From NCBI GenBank assembly GCA_015501595.1, contig JADNRX010000147.1, positions 60,162-124,161 of the forward strand: a stretch of 64,000 nt of DNA, written 5' to 3'. Below, in pieces: positions 31,683 to 42,756 of the stretch; within the stretch, counting starts at the first letter, position 1; the number at the start of each line of letters is the position of its first letter. The translations under genes and the position numbers were made by a program. The notes below the pieces were generated by a model that was given only the letters and a program-made list of their open reading frames with translations, was not told the DNA's origin and ran no database searches. Source of the DNA: Hymenopellis radicata (Eukaryota > Basidiomycota > Agaricomycetes > Agaricales > Physalacriaceae).

Positions 31683-33680
31683 TTAAACTGATGACGAATC
31701 CGACTCCTTCGTTTGCGCAGGTGGTAACACCTTGGTCGGCGCAAACTTGGACTTTTCCCGCAGTAAATGGCCCCACTTGATGAACACGAAGGGAATGGGC
31801 ACCATGAGAAGGGCCAGGAAGCCCAGTAAGGACGATGCCCAAGGCGCGCCAAGAGCCTCGTACATCTGAGTGGCGAACAGGGGGAATACTGCTCCAAAAA
31901 GAGACCGGACCACTGTGTTTGCAGCTAAGGCGCTCGCGGCAATCATCAAATATGTATCTATCAGGTAGTTGAAAAAGCCAACCTACATGAACGACATCAG
32001 ACACCGAAGTAGGACGCAGGTGGAGAGGCACTTACGAAAAGCCAGCTAATACCAAAGCCCATAACGTACCCAGCCATCATCGGAGCCCAGAACGATATCG
32101 AGGGAGAGCTCGTCCAGCCGAACCAGAAGAACGACGCAGCGTACAAGGGAGCAGCATACATCGTCATATGCAGGCGGAACTCCGGAGCAACCGGTGCAGG
32201 AGCAACGCGGGCAGCCTCCTTCTCATATAGAGGGTTCCAAATGAGAAGGTAAAGCGTAACAGCCGTGACACCCCCAAGCATGATGGGGAGGAACATCAAG
32301 CCAGAAGCACCCGCATTGAATCCGTGACCTTGCGTGAAGACGATAGGGTAGGCCTCGAAGAGCAAGTACAAGCAGCCGTACACGAACTAGTGGGGAATGT
32401 CTGAGTCAGCAGGGGGGACAGACAGACGCCAATAGAAAGCTTACGCTCATGTATGCAGTAGAGGCGATCAACATGGGTTCCTGAACTAGGATTTTGAATG
32501 GGCGAGCAAGAACATTCTCGATCTGCTGGGTCACCGTCTTCGTCTCACGCTCCATCGGGGCATAGTAGTTGTCATCCCCGGTCTCCTTCCTCATCTTCTT
32601 GGCCTTCTGGACCAATAGGATGGGCTTGTAGGTCTCTGGAATACCAACGACGATAAGTATCCAACATGCACCGGCCTGAAAGTACATCAATATCTGAAGG
32701 TACTCGGATGAAAGGCACTTACAAACATAGTTAAAACCCAAAACAGCCACCTCCAGGTCACCCCAGCCACCGAAATATAGCCCGCAACAGTCGGGCCTAA
32801 GGCTGGGCCGGCAAAAGGCGCAACTGTAAAGATAGCCATCGCCTTTCCGCGGGTTTTAGCATCCCAAATATCTGAGATGATGGCCCCAGAGTTAGTGAGT
32901 GGGCAGGCAGCAAACACGCCGCCAAGGAAGCGAAATACCAGCAGAGATGCGGTATTTTTTGAGAGCGCCATGCCCACTTGGAAGCCCTATAGAGTAGCAT
33001 ATCAGTGATGAGTGATGCGGAGACACGCCATTTACGTGACTAGGGTGAGAAAGTGGCGTCAAGTATTACTCACAGTATACACAAAGAAGGAGACAATGAA
33101 TACAGGACGGCGACCAAACTCCTCTGACAGCGGGCCCCATAATAACGGACTGCGAGGCAAGGTCAGTATGGAGCGGGACACAACCCGGACAGACGTACCC
33201 AACGCAGTATCCCGCGACGAACAAAGAAATCATCAGTGTGGCCACTTCTCTTGACAGGTTGAACTCGACCAGCATTTGTTCGGCGACGCCAGCCGCTAAA
33301 GCATAATGAGAATCGACGCAGTTACCCAATACGAAAGAGACATACGCGCTGAACTGGCGAAAGTACTGTATGAACATTATCAGCTGCTGGCGCGATCAAA
33401 GAGTGTCCTTCACTTACGCGTTCAAGACCAGTACTCCTCCCGCCATTGTCAAAAACCATTTCTTTGCACTCGACCAGTTCTATCGAGTCGCGTAAAACAC
33501 TGCAGTATAGGGAAGGAAGGAAGGAAAAAAACATACCTGAGGATTAGCTGGATCATCAGGGTCAAACGATACCAGGTAGGGATCAGCTTTCTCGTCTGAA
33601 GTCGGTAATGGTCGTTCAGACTGCTGAGGCTCGAGCTGAAGCGTGCGGTTGTCGTCAAAGCTCGCTGAACGGGTCGACAT
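31683..33680 (-). CDS. MFS transporter, DHA1 (drug:H+ antiporter) type, copy E
   Basis: Model: complement(join(31683..31982, 32036..32386, 32445..32675, 32723..32986, 33074..33149, 33199..33295, 33346..33365, 33418..33479, 33537..33680)), 514 residues. A soluble N-terminal tail ends in DPDDPANPQNWSSAKKW, the hallmark of the fungal TPO1/FLR1-like DHA1 group. Motif A is GPLSEEFGRRP and the TM4-5 region is FLGGVFAACPLTNSGAI. Twelve hydrophobic spans are present. The loop QKAKKMRKETGDDNYYAPME separates the halves. The substrate could be polyamines, drugs or secondary metabolites. Exon 3 is a 20-nt microexon (TFASSA). The two DHA1 genes lie head-to-tail. Confidence 0.92.
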
Positions 33681-34069
33681 TGCGGAAGGATTCAGAAGGG
33701 ATGATAAATGGCGCTTTCGAGAATTCTGGCTTTATAAGGCTGTTTCCCAACGCCTTTGACAGGCGGTGGACTACTCACAAACCTGCCGTCCGTACGGCAT
33801 CGGGTTGGACAAAGCGCCATGCGTCATTATCTGTGACAACGGATGACTACGCGAACGACCGACTTCGGACATAAGCTCGGGATACAACCCGAAAGGGTTG
33901 TCACACAGGCAAAACGGCCATTTGTTTGGCCCTTGATTCAAGTCTTGTTTCGAATGAACCTTCGAGTCATATTAACCTGTTAAGATGTAGTAGTGATACA
34001 GTATGCTATGTCTATTATATTAATGAATGTACTAATGTCCGTGCGATCCCAGCGCACTCAACGGAACTT
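33681..34069. other. Spacer between tandem transporters, promoter of copy E
   Basis: 389 bases, no gene seen; must hold the copy E promoter and copy F terminator. Confidence 0.4.
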
Positions 34070-36445
34070 CTATGCAGCACTGGTATCAGATTCCTTCGAG
34101 GGTGTCTCGACAGGGGGTGTGGGGCCGTCTTTGAATGGCGCATATCTCGATTTCTTGCGAAGCGTAGCGCCATATCTACATGAGTCATGGCAGTCAGAGA
34201 ATAATTATTTTCAAATACCCCGTGCATACGTACTTCACAAAGACAAACGGTATCGGCACCATGACAAGTGCCACGAAGCCGATCAGCGTCGATGCCCATC
34301 GAGGAGTCAACGAGTTATACATTTGCGTGGCAAACAGCTGATCAAACTATGAGTGGAAACTTCGTAGCCTCGAGGCTCTCACTTACCGGAAACGCTGCGC
34401 CAAAAAGGGATCGACAAACCTACAAAGTGTCAGCTTTGATTGAGTCTGAAGGGAGACTACGAACTGTGTTCGCAGCCAGTGCAGACGCGGCGATTGCGAC
34501 GTATGTATCGATAATGTAGTTGAAGAAGCTCAACTAGAACGAGGTTGAGTAGGACGTTAGAACGGGGATACGGTAATATAGCGCAGCCAGGCTCACGTAG
34601 ATCCCCATAATAGAGAAACCCATCAAACCGCCAGCCAGCATGGGTAGCCAGTACGTTACATGAGGATAGGAGGTCCATCTGTGTGCGCCAGTTAGCATTC
34701 AATTTTAGTGCAACAATGCATCCTCTTTACCCGAATATGAAGAAGGACAAGGCAAAAAGAGGGGAGGCAAACAGCGACATGCGTAAGCGTGATTCCGCCG
34801 GTACAGGATGAGGTGCGTATCGCTCTAACTCCCGCTCATACCTAGCGTTGAACACCAGAAGATACTATGAAACATGGTCAAGGTTTGTGCAGAACGGTAA
34901 GGTGTGCACGTACCAGGACCATGGCAGCAGCAGCTCCAAGAAGGATAGGAAGGAACATGAGGCCGGTAATCCCTGCGTTGAAGCCATGACCTTCTCGAAA
35001 CACTATAGGATACGCCTCAAATAAGAGGTACAAGCACCCATAAACAAACTAGCGGATATAAAGCTGGTAAGCATTGTGAGCTTTAGGAAGGCATTCGAGA
35101 ACCTACACTCATGTAAACGGTCGCCGCGAAAAGCATGGGCTCTCTGGAAAGCATTTTGAAAGGTCTGCCCAGAACATTCTCTATCTGCTGAGAGATGGTT
35201 TTCTTGTTTCTCTCCATGGGCGCATAGTATCGGGTATCCCCGGTCTCCTTGCGGAGTCTACGAGCTTTCTCGACCAATAGAATCGGTCTACAAGACATCA
35301 TTAGACTACAAAGGTAGAAGTGAGTAAGTATCTCACTTGTACGTTTCCGGGATGACGATCAAAATCAGCAACCAGCAGACGCCGGCAAATATGGCTAAAG
35401 TCCAGAATAGCCACCGCCAGTCAGCTCCTAGACCAGAAGGTGAGCAAACAGGTATCAATGTACAAAGTCAATCGTCCCTACCTCTGACGGAAATGAATCC
35501 AGAAACTGTGGGACCAATGGCAGGGCCGGCGAAAGGCGCTATCACGAAGAAAGCCAGAGCTTTGCCGCGGTCGCGTGCATTCCACATATCAGATATAATC
35601 GCTCTACCGACGGAGATGATGATTAATACCCCAAAATCTGTGCGAAGGCAGCGGCTACATACCCTGAGTTTGTCAGCGGTCCTGAGGCAAAGACCCCTCC
35701 TAAGAATCGAAAAACTATCAAGGAGGCTGTATTTGGCGCTAATGCCATCCCTATCTGAAAACAGGCATAGACGAAGAAAGTTCCGCGGAAGATAGGAACT
35801 CTGAAGGTGACGCTCAATCTGTTAAGAACACAGGTCGGTACGAATCATGCATACCTTCCGTATTCTTCACTCAGCGGACCCCAAAGAAGAGGACTATACA
35901 ACAGGTGAGAGAGTTCTTATAATGCTTTGGAATTCAACCATACCCAACACAAAATCCAGCTACGAACACAGAGATAACCAGAGTGCCGACTTCTTGCGAA
36001 AAGGTAAACTTGGCCATGATCTCAGGGAGTATGCCAGAAGCTGAACAACCAGTAAAAAAATGTGTAAAATAGCCTAAATTTCACCTACGCGCAGAGCTAG
36101 CGAATGTTCTGTTCGCGATGAGTGAGCATGGCTTTCTCCGTCGAGATGTCGTAAACTTACGCGTTGAGGACAAGAATACCTCCCAGCATTGTTATTGTCC
36201 ATCTCTTTAACCGCGACCAGTTCTACACGAGGCATTTAAATAGTGTTCCAGAAGGAGGAGTCGACGTTAATGCATACCTGTGGATTGGCGGGGTCGTCCG
36301 GTTCGAATGTGACAAGGAACGGATCGATTGCCTCCTTCCCCTCGACAACGGTTTGAACAGATTGGTCATGTAGAGTAGCATTGTCCTCGAGGACTGTTAT
36401 GCTGGTCTGTGCGGAAGGAAGGTATGGAGGCGCGTATGAAGCCAT
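34070..36445 (-). CDS. MFS transporter, DHA1 type, copy F
   Basis: Exons (minus, 5' to 3'): 36445-36278, 36222-36161, 36108-36089, 36040-35944, 35893-35855, 35800-35663, 35603-35482, 35427-35337, 35287-35107, 35048-34914, 34864-34731, 34678-34597, 34533-34465, 34419-34387, 34337-34234, 34175-34070; 526 residues. It is a paralog of copy E with the same motifs (EPDDPANPQNWSRLKRW, FLGGVFASGPLTNSG, VEKARRLRKETGDTRYYAPM). The first four exons have the same boundaries, including the 20-nt microexon, but the rest carries 12 exons against 5 in copy E. Plasma-membrane efflux is the likely role; substrate unknown. Divergent from WRAP73 with 272 bp between ATGs. Confidence 0.92.
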
Positions 36446-36717
36446 GGAGGGAACTCGGGAGCGGATGATCCATTACTATCAGAGAGAAGCCGCTTATATG
36501 CAAGCAAACGCGCCGTGCGCCATCCATATTCGGATGCAGAGTCAGAGCGCGATTCGGAGTCAGTAAAGCCGCAGGATGAGTAAATCTGCGGGTCAAGCTG
36601 GTGGCAAAGAATAAACGTTCTGCGAGTCGGAGTGCATCGCCACCACCGGTCCGATTCCGGAAGTCGGCTCGTGACGTCAGCAAACCTACTCTTTCAACCA
36701 ACGTTGATGTTGAACTT

Positions 36718-38623
36718 ATGGATTTTACCGAGATCTACAAGCAGTCCGGCTCGCTAGTTTCTTTTAGTCCCGGAGGACACTTTATTCTTACAGCTATCGA
36801 GGATAGACTTGTCATCCGACGAACAGACTCGTGTCAAATCGCGCGAACCGTTCTTATTGACGCGTCGCCGTCTCCGACGAACTCGTTTCTGCAGAAAACA
36901 ACGGTCAAGACACGTATATCTCACGCGTCCTGGTCCTCCGACTCCGAATACTTCCTTGCCGCTTGCGCTCCCAAAGGCGCCGTTCACGTGTATAAGCTCC
37001 AAGACGAGCGGTGGTATGCAAGAATAGACGCCGGAGCAGAAGGTGACTCTTTTGCGCATGCTCCGCCTTTTCATTCTCACAAAGTCTTCTAGGACTCGTC
37101 AAGGCCGAATGGTCTCCCGATGGCAGGTATATTCTTTGTTTCTCCGAGTGGGGTGTACGCGCTCGCTCTCTCAAGTTCTTTTCTGGGAACTCATTCCTGC
37201 CCATAGTTGAGAGTGACCATCTGGTCGCTGATTGACGGCCGTGCGACTTACATACAGTTTCCCTTGCATCCCGACAAAGGTAGATTCGACTGCTTTCCCA
37301 GTGTGAATACGTGGGCTTACGTTCAGGCTACACGTTTCGAGCGGACGGCCGCTACTTCCTACTCGCGGAAAGACACAAGTCTAAAGATACCTTGGGGATC
37401 TACGATGCGCACGAGTCCTATCAGCTTGCCCGGGTAACGGTCATTGCTCGCTAAGCTGTGTTAAGCTCATCAGCACAGTAGCACTTTCCTTTGCCAACGT
37501 CTTCTCTTGCATCGCTTACTCTGTCGCCGAATGGGCATCATCTAGCTGTGTGGGAAGGTGCCCTTGAGGTGAGTCCGTGATGTATTGTTTAGCATCTCTG
37601 TCCTTAGCTTATGAACAACACAGTACAAAATTTATATTCTTTCCCTTATTGGTGATGTTGTGGCGTCATTCTCCCCAGAGCCAGATCCTGGCCTCGGAAT
37701 ACGCACTGTTTCCTGGCATCCATCCGGTTCCTTCCTTCTTGTCGGAGGCTGGGATGACAAGGTAACTTCGTTACACAAACGTTTGCAGCGTTAACAAGAC
37801 TAATTAATTGTACTAGATACATATTCTTAGCACTGCAAGCTGGTCATGTGTACATACTCTCGAGCTTTCCAGTCGTATTCCTGCGGAGTGGTACGTGTCG
37901 CCCATGCGGAAGGAACGAAGTCTAACTTGAGCGCAGAATCTATGGCGCGAACCCGAGGAATGGCTCACGGCGACCGAAGGACGCGGATTCCTGTCGTGTT
38001 TGTGCTTAGTCATCTCCTTGTGTGTGTACTCAGTCCGTTCGTAGATGAAAGGCTGCAAACCCCATCCACGATAACTTTAACCAAATCAGATCATACCCGG
38101 CCGCATCCCAAGGGCGGTGTAATTCAACTGGATTGGAATCGCACAGGTAGACTGCTTCTGGCTCGCTTTGGTGAGTCTTTCGTACACCCGCCTTGAGTTA
38201 GCGTTGTAAGGGACGAATCACATGTCGCAGAGACGACACCGACGGCCGTACATATTTTTGACTTCCCTCTGCCCAACGCAACCTTCAGTCCCGCTTACGG
38301 AGCGTGCTGTTACACGCACGGCCAGTACGGCATGCCCGATGGAATCCTGAGCGCAAGGGTAGTTTAGCCGTGTGCTGCGGCTCACCTAGCTTATACACTT
38401 GGAGTGACGAATGGATTGGTGAGAACGGCACCGAAGAAGAGATTGCCGAGTGCGTCGGTGTCCCAGCCCGTGAGTGTGGTGCGCGATTATCGCATACAGT
38501 GTTAAATACTTTGCAGAAAAATTTGACACACACGACATCCGATGGGCGTCGGACGGTAAAGGTCTGTTACTGTTAGACAAGGACACGTTCTGTTGCGCGT
38601 TCGAAGTCGAAGATGACTTGTGA
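36718..38623 (+). CDS. WRAP73: WRAP73-like WD40 protein, one apparent frameshift
   Basis: Exons: 36718-37042, 37093-37154, 37207-37279, 37327-37433, 37482-37568, 37624-37761, 37817-37894, 37937-37997, 38045-38170, 38231-38469, 38517-38623; about 467 residues. The start MDFTEIYKQSGSLVSFSPGG is the conserved WRAP73/WDR8 N-terminus; later blades include WSPDGRYILCFSEWG, VSWHPSGSFLLVGGWDDK, LDWNRTGRLLLARF and HARWNPERKGSLAVCCG. The family acts at spindle pole bodies and microtubule anchoring (Msd1-Wdr8-Pkl1 complex in fission yeast). In exon 10 the frame breaks between VHIFDFPLPNATF and RSVLLHARP; a missing base around 38287-38289 explains it. A frame extension upstream to 36601 lacks an ATG and is not included. 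Confidence 0.85.
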
Positions 38624-38837
38624 CTTCGGCGTCAGTTACCGGTCTTCCGGACAACCAGTCCTCTGGACCATAACCCCGTCTTGCGGATACATAGTCCGAA
38701 GGACAGGTCGTTCTTGAGAAGCAGAATGAGTTGGCAGTTTATGGCATCAGGCAAGTCGGTAGAACACTCTCAGGGGATGTCAAGCAAGGTTGAAGAGTTA
38801 AAATTAACGGAGGGGAAGCAGCTGATGTACCTGCGGG

Positions 38838-38949
38838 TCTTATCTGAGATGTACCTGCAGGAACCCTCTACGGTCTTATCTGATAGTTTTCACATCTTAT
38901 CATCGTGACGCCACATCTTATCGTACCATTCCGTGCATTTATCTGATAA
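38838..38949. promoter_or_regulatory. Cluster of GATA-factor motifs
   Basis: Within about 110 bases are five TTATC (GATAA) cores on one strand: TTATCTGAG near 38840, TTATCTGATAG near 38876, TTATCATC, TTATCGTA, and TTATCTGATAAG, in which ATCTGATAA at 38941-38949 fits the fungal iron-GATA consensus ATCWGATAA. The cluster lies between the 3' ends of WRAP73 and the siderophore synthetase. An imperfect direct repeat built on GATGTACCTGC overlaps it. Function is inferred from motif only. Confidence 0.45.
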
Positions 38950-39074
38950 GCAATATATTCGGCATCATGATGTGTACCAGTTACTCGTATGTGGAATCTA
39001 AGACTATCATCCAAGTTACTCCTTCAAAACACTTCATGTACATAGTTCTTAATGATAACACGTTTGTAATATAG

Positions 39075-41220
39075 TTATACAACAGTCTTGGGAACGCCTT
39101 CGTACAAAATCATATTCGGGAAAGGACTGTAGACCACCTGCAGCGCCACATATTCAGAAGGGACAGGGCTAAGAATAGCGGACAAACTCACATCGCGATA
39201 TAGGCCCTGAAGCCTCATTCTCATCAGACATTTCCCATGAACCTTTGTCTGCTCCGGGTTCAGCCAGGCATCGCGTAATTCGTGGACGGCCGGGATAGTC
39301 TTGTCCAAATGATGGCGCAGAATTTCCCAGCCACGGCCATCGTAATGCAGTCCAAGGAGTCGAATCAGGCGTTGCAGATGGTTGTGAATCAAGGTATGGT
39401 AGAATTTCGAGTACGCCTCCTTCCTGGTGTCAATGGGGATTTGATGACCAGGTAAAAATTCGAAGTCATAGCCGGTCGATTCCGCGAGCGTGGGTGGGTG
39501 GATGCGCAGGCCACCGAGGTCACGCATAACGAATCCAAGAAGTTCTCCGGTCGTTACATTGAAGCGAAGTAAGGTGTTTTGTGCATGTGCTTCGAACGCC
39601 ACCCCGTTAAAAATCAATGGGGGCAGCATGGAGCGACAAGTAAGGCTGATATAGCTATAGAGTAATGGTTGTCAGAAAATCTGGGGCGTGAAAAGCATCA
39701 GAAAATTACCTATCGAGGAACTTGACCCGCTTCTCATCCGTGTCAAGTGAGAAGAGGTGCTCCACAACAGAGACGCCAGGGGCAATTCCAGAGTGCCCGC
39801 GTTCAAGTAGGGCCGCTACGACGATGACATTCTCGCCCTCAGACGGCTGGTAAATGCTCCTGTAAATGGCCGTGGAATGCTTCGCTATTTCAGGATCCAC
39901 GTTCCCAAACACAAAACTAGCTGTTTCTGTCTCTACATGAAGAATAGTCGGGTCGATAGTCAGCTTTGGGACGACCTCTGTTGAGAACCTCGGTCCGAAA
40001 TTGGCGGTGTAATGGGAGATCGTTCGGAGGCACGAAGAAATCTTAACGCCTATAGCTAACTTCAGAGCCATGTCAGGAAGTTCCGGAACGATGACAGTCC
40101 TGTAGCCCATTGATGTTAGCCGAAGCATGTGCGTAAGAATTCTACACCTGCCTGATGCTAGATTGACCATGAGCCTGGACACTGATTTTCGGGGGTAAGA
40201 CATCCGCCCCGGGAATTTGGACACGAAATTATCGATTTGCATTTCGTGCACTGGGATGAGAACCTTCGAGTCGTCAAGGGTTATACTTTCCCCGGAGGCA
40301 GCAGCAGCTTTCTCCGCTAGTTCTCGGGTGAGGACTTCGAATGGGCCTAGAGTCTTGAAATTTTCGCGAGGAACACGAGCAAATCGTATTTTCGGGTGGT
40401 ACCAGTCATAATCTGATTCCGCGGATGGAAGCATTCTTGCTCGATGCATCTTGGAAACCCGAATGAGCGAAGGACTCCCACTTGTAAAAAGTGCTTACTG
40501 GATGTGTGGGGTGGCCTTCGACCAAGCTCTGCTCCCATTCCAAGGGCGGAGAGGCCAAGGTTGGACAGGCGGGAGGATTTTCGTAAGATTTTTCTGTGAG
40601 TAGTGCATTAGCGCATGTACTTAGCATGTACGCGAAAGAATAGAGCTTACGCTGCCAGTAGAAAGAGCTCTGAATTTCCTGCTCGATAGTTGTATCCTGG
40701 ATTACCATGTTGGCCACAAACTTCCGCCACAAACGTGCCGGATCTTGGACCAGGTGGAGGGAGAACGTGCCAATATCCCATGGAGGCGGGCGCAATGTTT
40801 GCTTTACCAACTCAGTAAAGGAGCCCTATTGTACTGTTGTTTAGTCCAAAAGGAGAGACCCAAACCAGAATGTCTCACCGACACGCTCTCCTCCTCAGCG
40901 TCGACGACGTCGTAGATCTCGCCAATCATATCAAGCGGATCTACAAGGCCGACAACGTAACCGTGTTTGTGAGCTGTAGCCTCTTTGAGAACCGGAACAT
41001 TGGATAACGGAACGATGGCAAAGATGTCCTGCGATCGGAGGGTACGATGGATGACGAGACCCTCGTTGAAGAGACTGGGAGAGAGGACGACAAGAAGTCC
41101 TCGCGCAGCGTGCGTTGATGGCGACAAGGGGACGTAGAACGCCCGAAGTAAAGACTCAGTCACTAGGCAAGAAATGATACGAGAAGAAATGGCAAAAGCG
41201 GCAAGTTGTAAGGGAGACAT
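39075..41220 (-). CDS. IucA/IucC-family NIS siderophore synthetase
   Basis: Model: complement(join(39075..39654, 39710..40449, 40499..40593, 40651..40825, 40879..41220)), 643 residues, slightly longer than bacterial members (~580-620). The signature EGHPTHPMHRARM matches the ATP/carboxylate-binding motif of IucA/IucC proteins (EGHPxHP), followed by YDWYHPKIRFARVPRENF. The C-terminal FhuF-like region shows FEAHAQNTLLRFNVTTGELL, GFVMRDLGGLRIHP and FYHTLIHNHLQRLIRLLG. Such enzymes condense citrate or other polycarboxylates with amines or alcohols to make siderophores. They are rare in fungi (Mucoromycota rhizoferrin synthetase is the known case). Probably cytosolic. It is divergent from the ABCC gene and flanked by GATA motifs, which suggests iron control. 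Confidence 0.85.
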
Positions 41221-42756
41221 GACGCGACGTTTAGGTTGGATGTAAAATGTGAGCTTTCCAAATCCACGCAGACAGTGCGTCTATTTGTAGTAGCGCGGAA
41301 CTGATCCCATCGCTGCGGGAACGAAAAGACGGACATGCTGCTTATGTCAACTATTTCACAAGGGCGAGAACGGTTGGAGCACCAATCAGTGGGCTAATGG
41401 TTACTGGATGGAAGCGATTGCGCCTCCCTGCGGCCACAGGGACATGTTTCGTGAGCTTTTCTCTCCTCGGTCATTTTACTGGCGCGGTCTAATTGGAAAG
41501 TCGAGATGGTATCACTTGATTAATGGCGCCAAGCCGAAGCCTTTTTGATCAGGGTCAGTTCGGTGACGTGTTCTCATCCTGTCACCGTCCATGTATAATC
41601 ATAATGACACCTTACCTGATCATTACCAGTCTCGAGTTGGGGAAGGACACCCAGAGCCAAGGAGTGTACTTCATAGGGAACCAGGCCATCGGACTAGAGT
41701 GTCCTGAGGACGGGGGATCGGTCAGCTTCTGAAGTTCTCCCTGTTGTGCATTTGACGTGGCTCGAGAAGAAGAGAAAAAAGAATAATTCGTCATACTTTG
41801 GTTCTCAGACGCGACTGAATATGTTTGGGCTTCTCGCGCGCACTTTCGGGTGGGCTGAAAAAGTGGTGATTGAGGAAGTAATCATGGATACAAAAGGCAC
41901 AACACACCGAAACGAGCTTCTCACTCGCACGCAACTGAGAGAATGCAAACGTGCTCCAAGAATGAAGGTCTTGGCACGGTGATTCACGCTGCTGCGTGAG
42001 TACTCGACAGAAACGACTGAATATACCCAAGAGCATAAACGTTCACATGCTGAACAACCATGGGTAAGTTGACCGACTTGCGGATTATCAGATAAGCGAA
42101 ATTTCGCATAGTTTAAATTTAAGTGTATGTCGAGTTACCATAAGTGAGGGCTCACCGGAGGTTCGCGGCAGCGTGGCAGGAAATTCAGAGGATGACATGG
42201 CGTGCACGGTTGAAGATAGGTTGAAGACAAGGACGCGAGATGGTCGAAGCTCAGGTGCTACCGACGCCACTCTGGGCGTGGTAGCAGCACACGCCACTTG
42301 CGCGTGTGGTCACAGGAAAAGACGTTCATTGGGCGCGAAGAAGGGGCGAAAGTCGTAGAAGGACTGCAATTTTCAGTCCACCTCACAGAGAATCGACGAG
42401 ACAACGTCCTTGAAGGACTATAGAGCGCCTTGGGTAGCTCGACTGAAGGGTAGAAGAGGACAATGACGATCTGCGAAGCTGATGGGTATTGTGGGAAAAA
42501 CGTTCAACAAATCTGGGCGTTGCCTCATTCGGCAGGCATTTGTTCCCACCAAGCTCATCCCAAACCGTCGCACGGAAGGTCGGATCCGCGTCAGGAAGGG
42601 CGGTAGTTTACATGACCGCTATGAAAAAATCACCGAAGTCGCACATCTTATTACCACATGCACTCCGTTCGAGATCGGATTTGTTACAAGATACCCATAC
42701 TTACCCAGGTTTCTTCCTATCGACTCGCCCATTCTCTGTCTCTCTCGACTACAACA
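41221..42756. other. Divergent intergenic region, siderophore synthetase / ABCC
   Basis: 1.5 kb without a supported gene. It carries an iron-GATA-like site next to a 12-bp palindrome at 42085-42107, a hairpin-forming GGACTGCAATTTTCAGTCC at ~42361-42379 and a second small inverted repeat GTCCTTGAAGGAC near 42405. Confidence 0.5.
42085..42107. promoter_or_regulatory. Iron-GATA-type site with adjacent palindrome
   Basis: TTATCAGATAA contains ATCAGATAA (42087-42095), an exact match to ATCWGATAA bound by SreA/Urbs1-type iron repressors. It is followed directly by the perfect palindrome GCGAAATTTCGC (42096-42107). It lies 867 bp from the synthetase ATG and 662 bp from the ABCC ATG. Confidence 0.5.

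Noticed and set aside
36601..36717. N-terminal extension of WRAP73
   Set aside because: Open but begins without ATG, and the conserved family start is MDFTEIYKQ at 36718.
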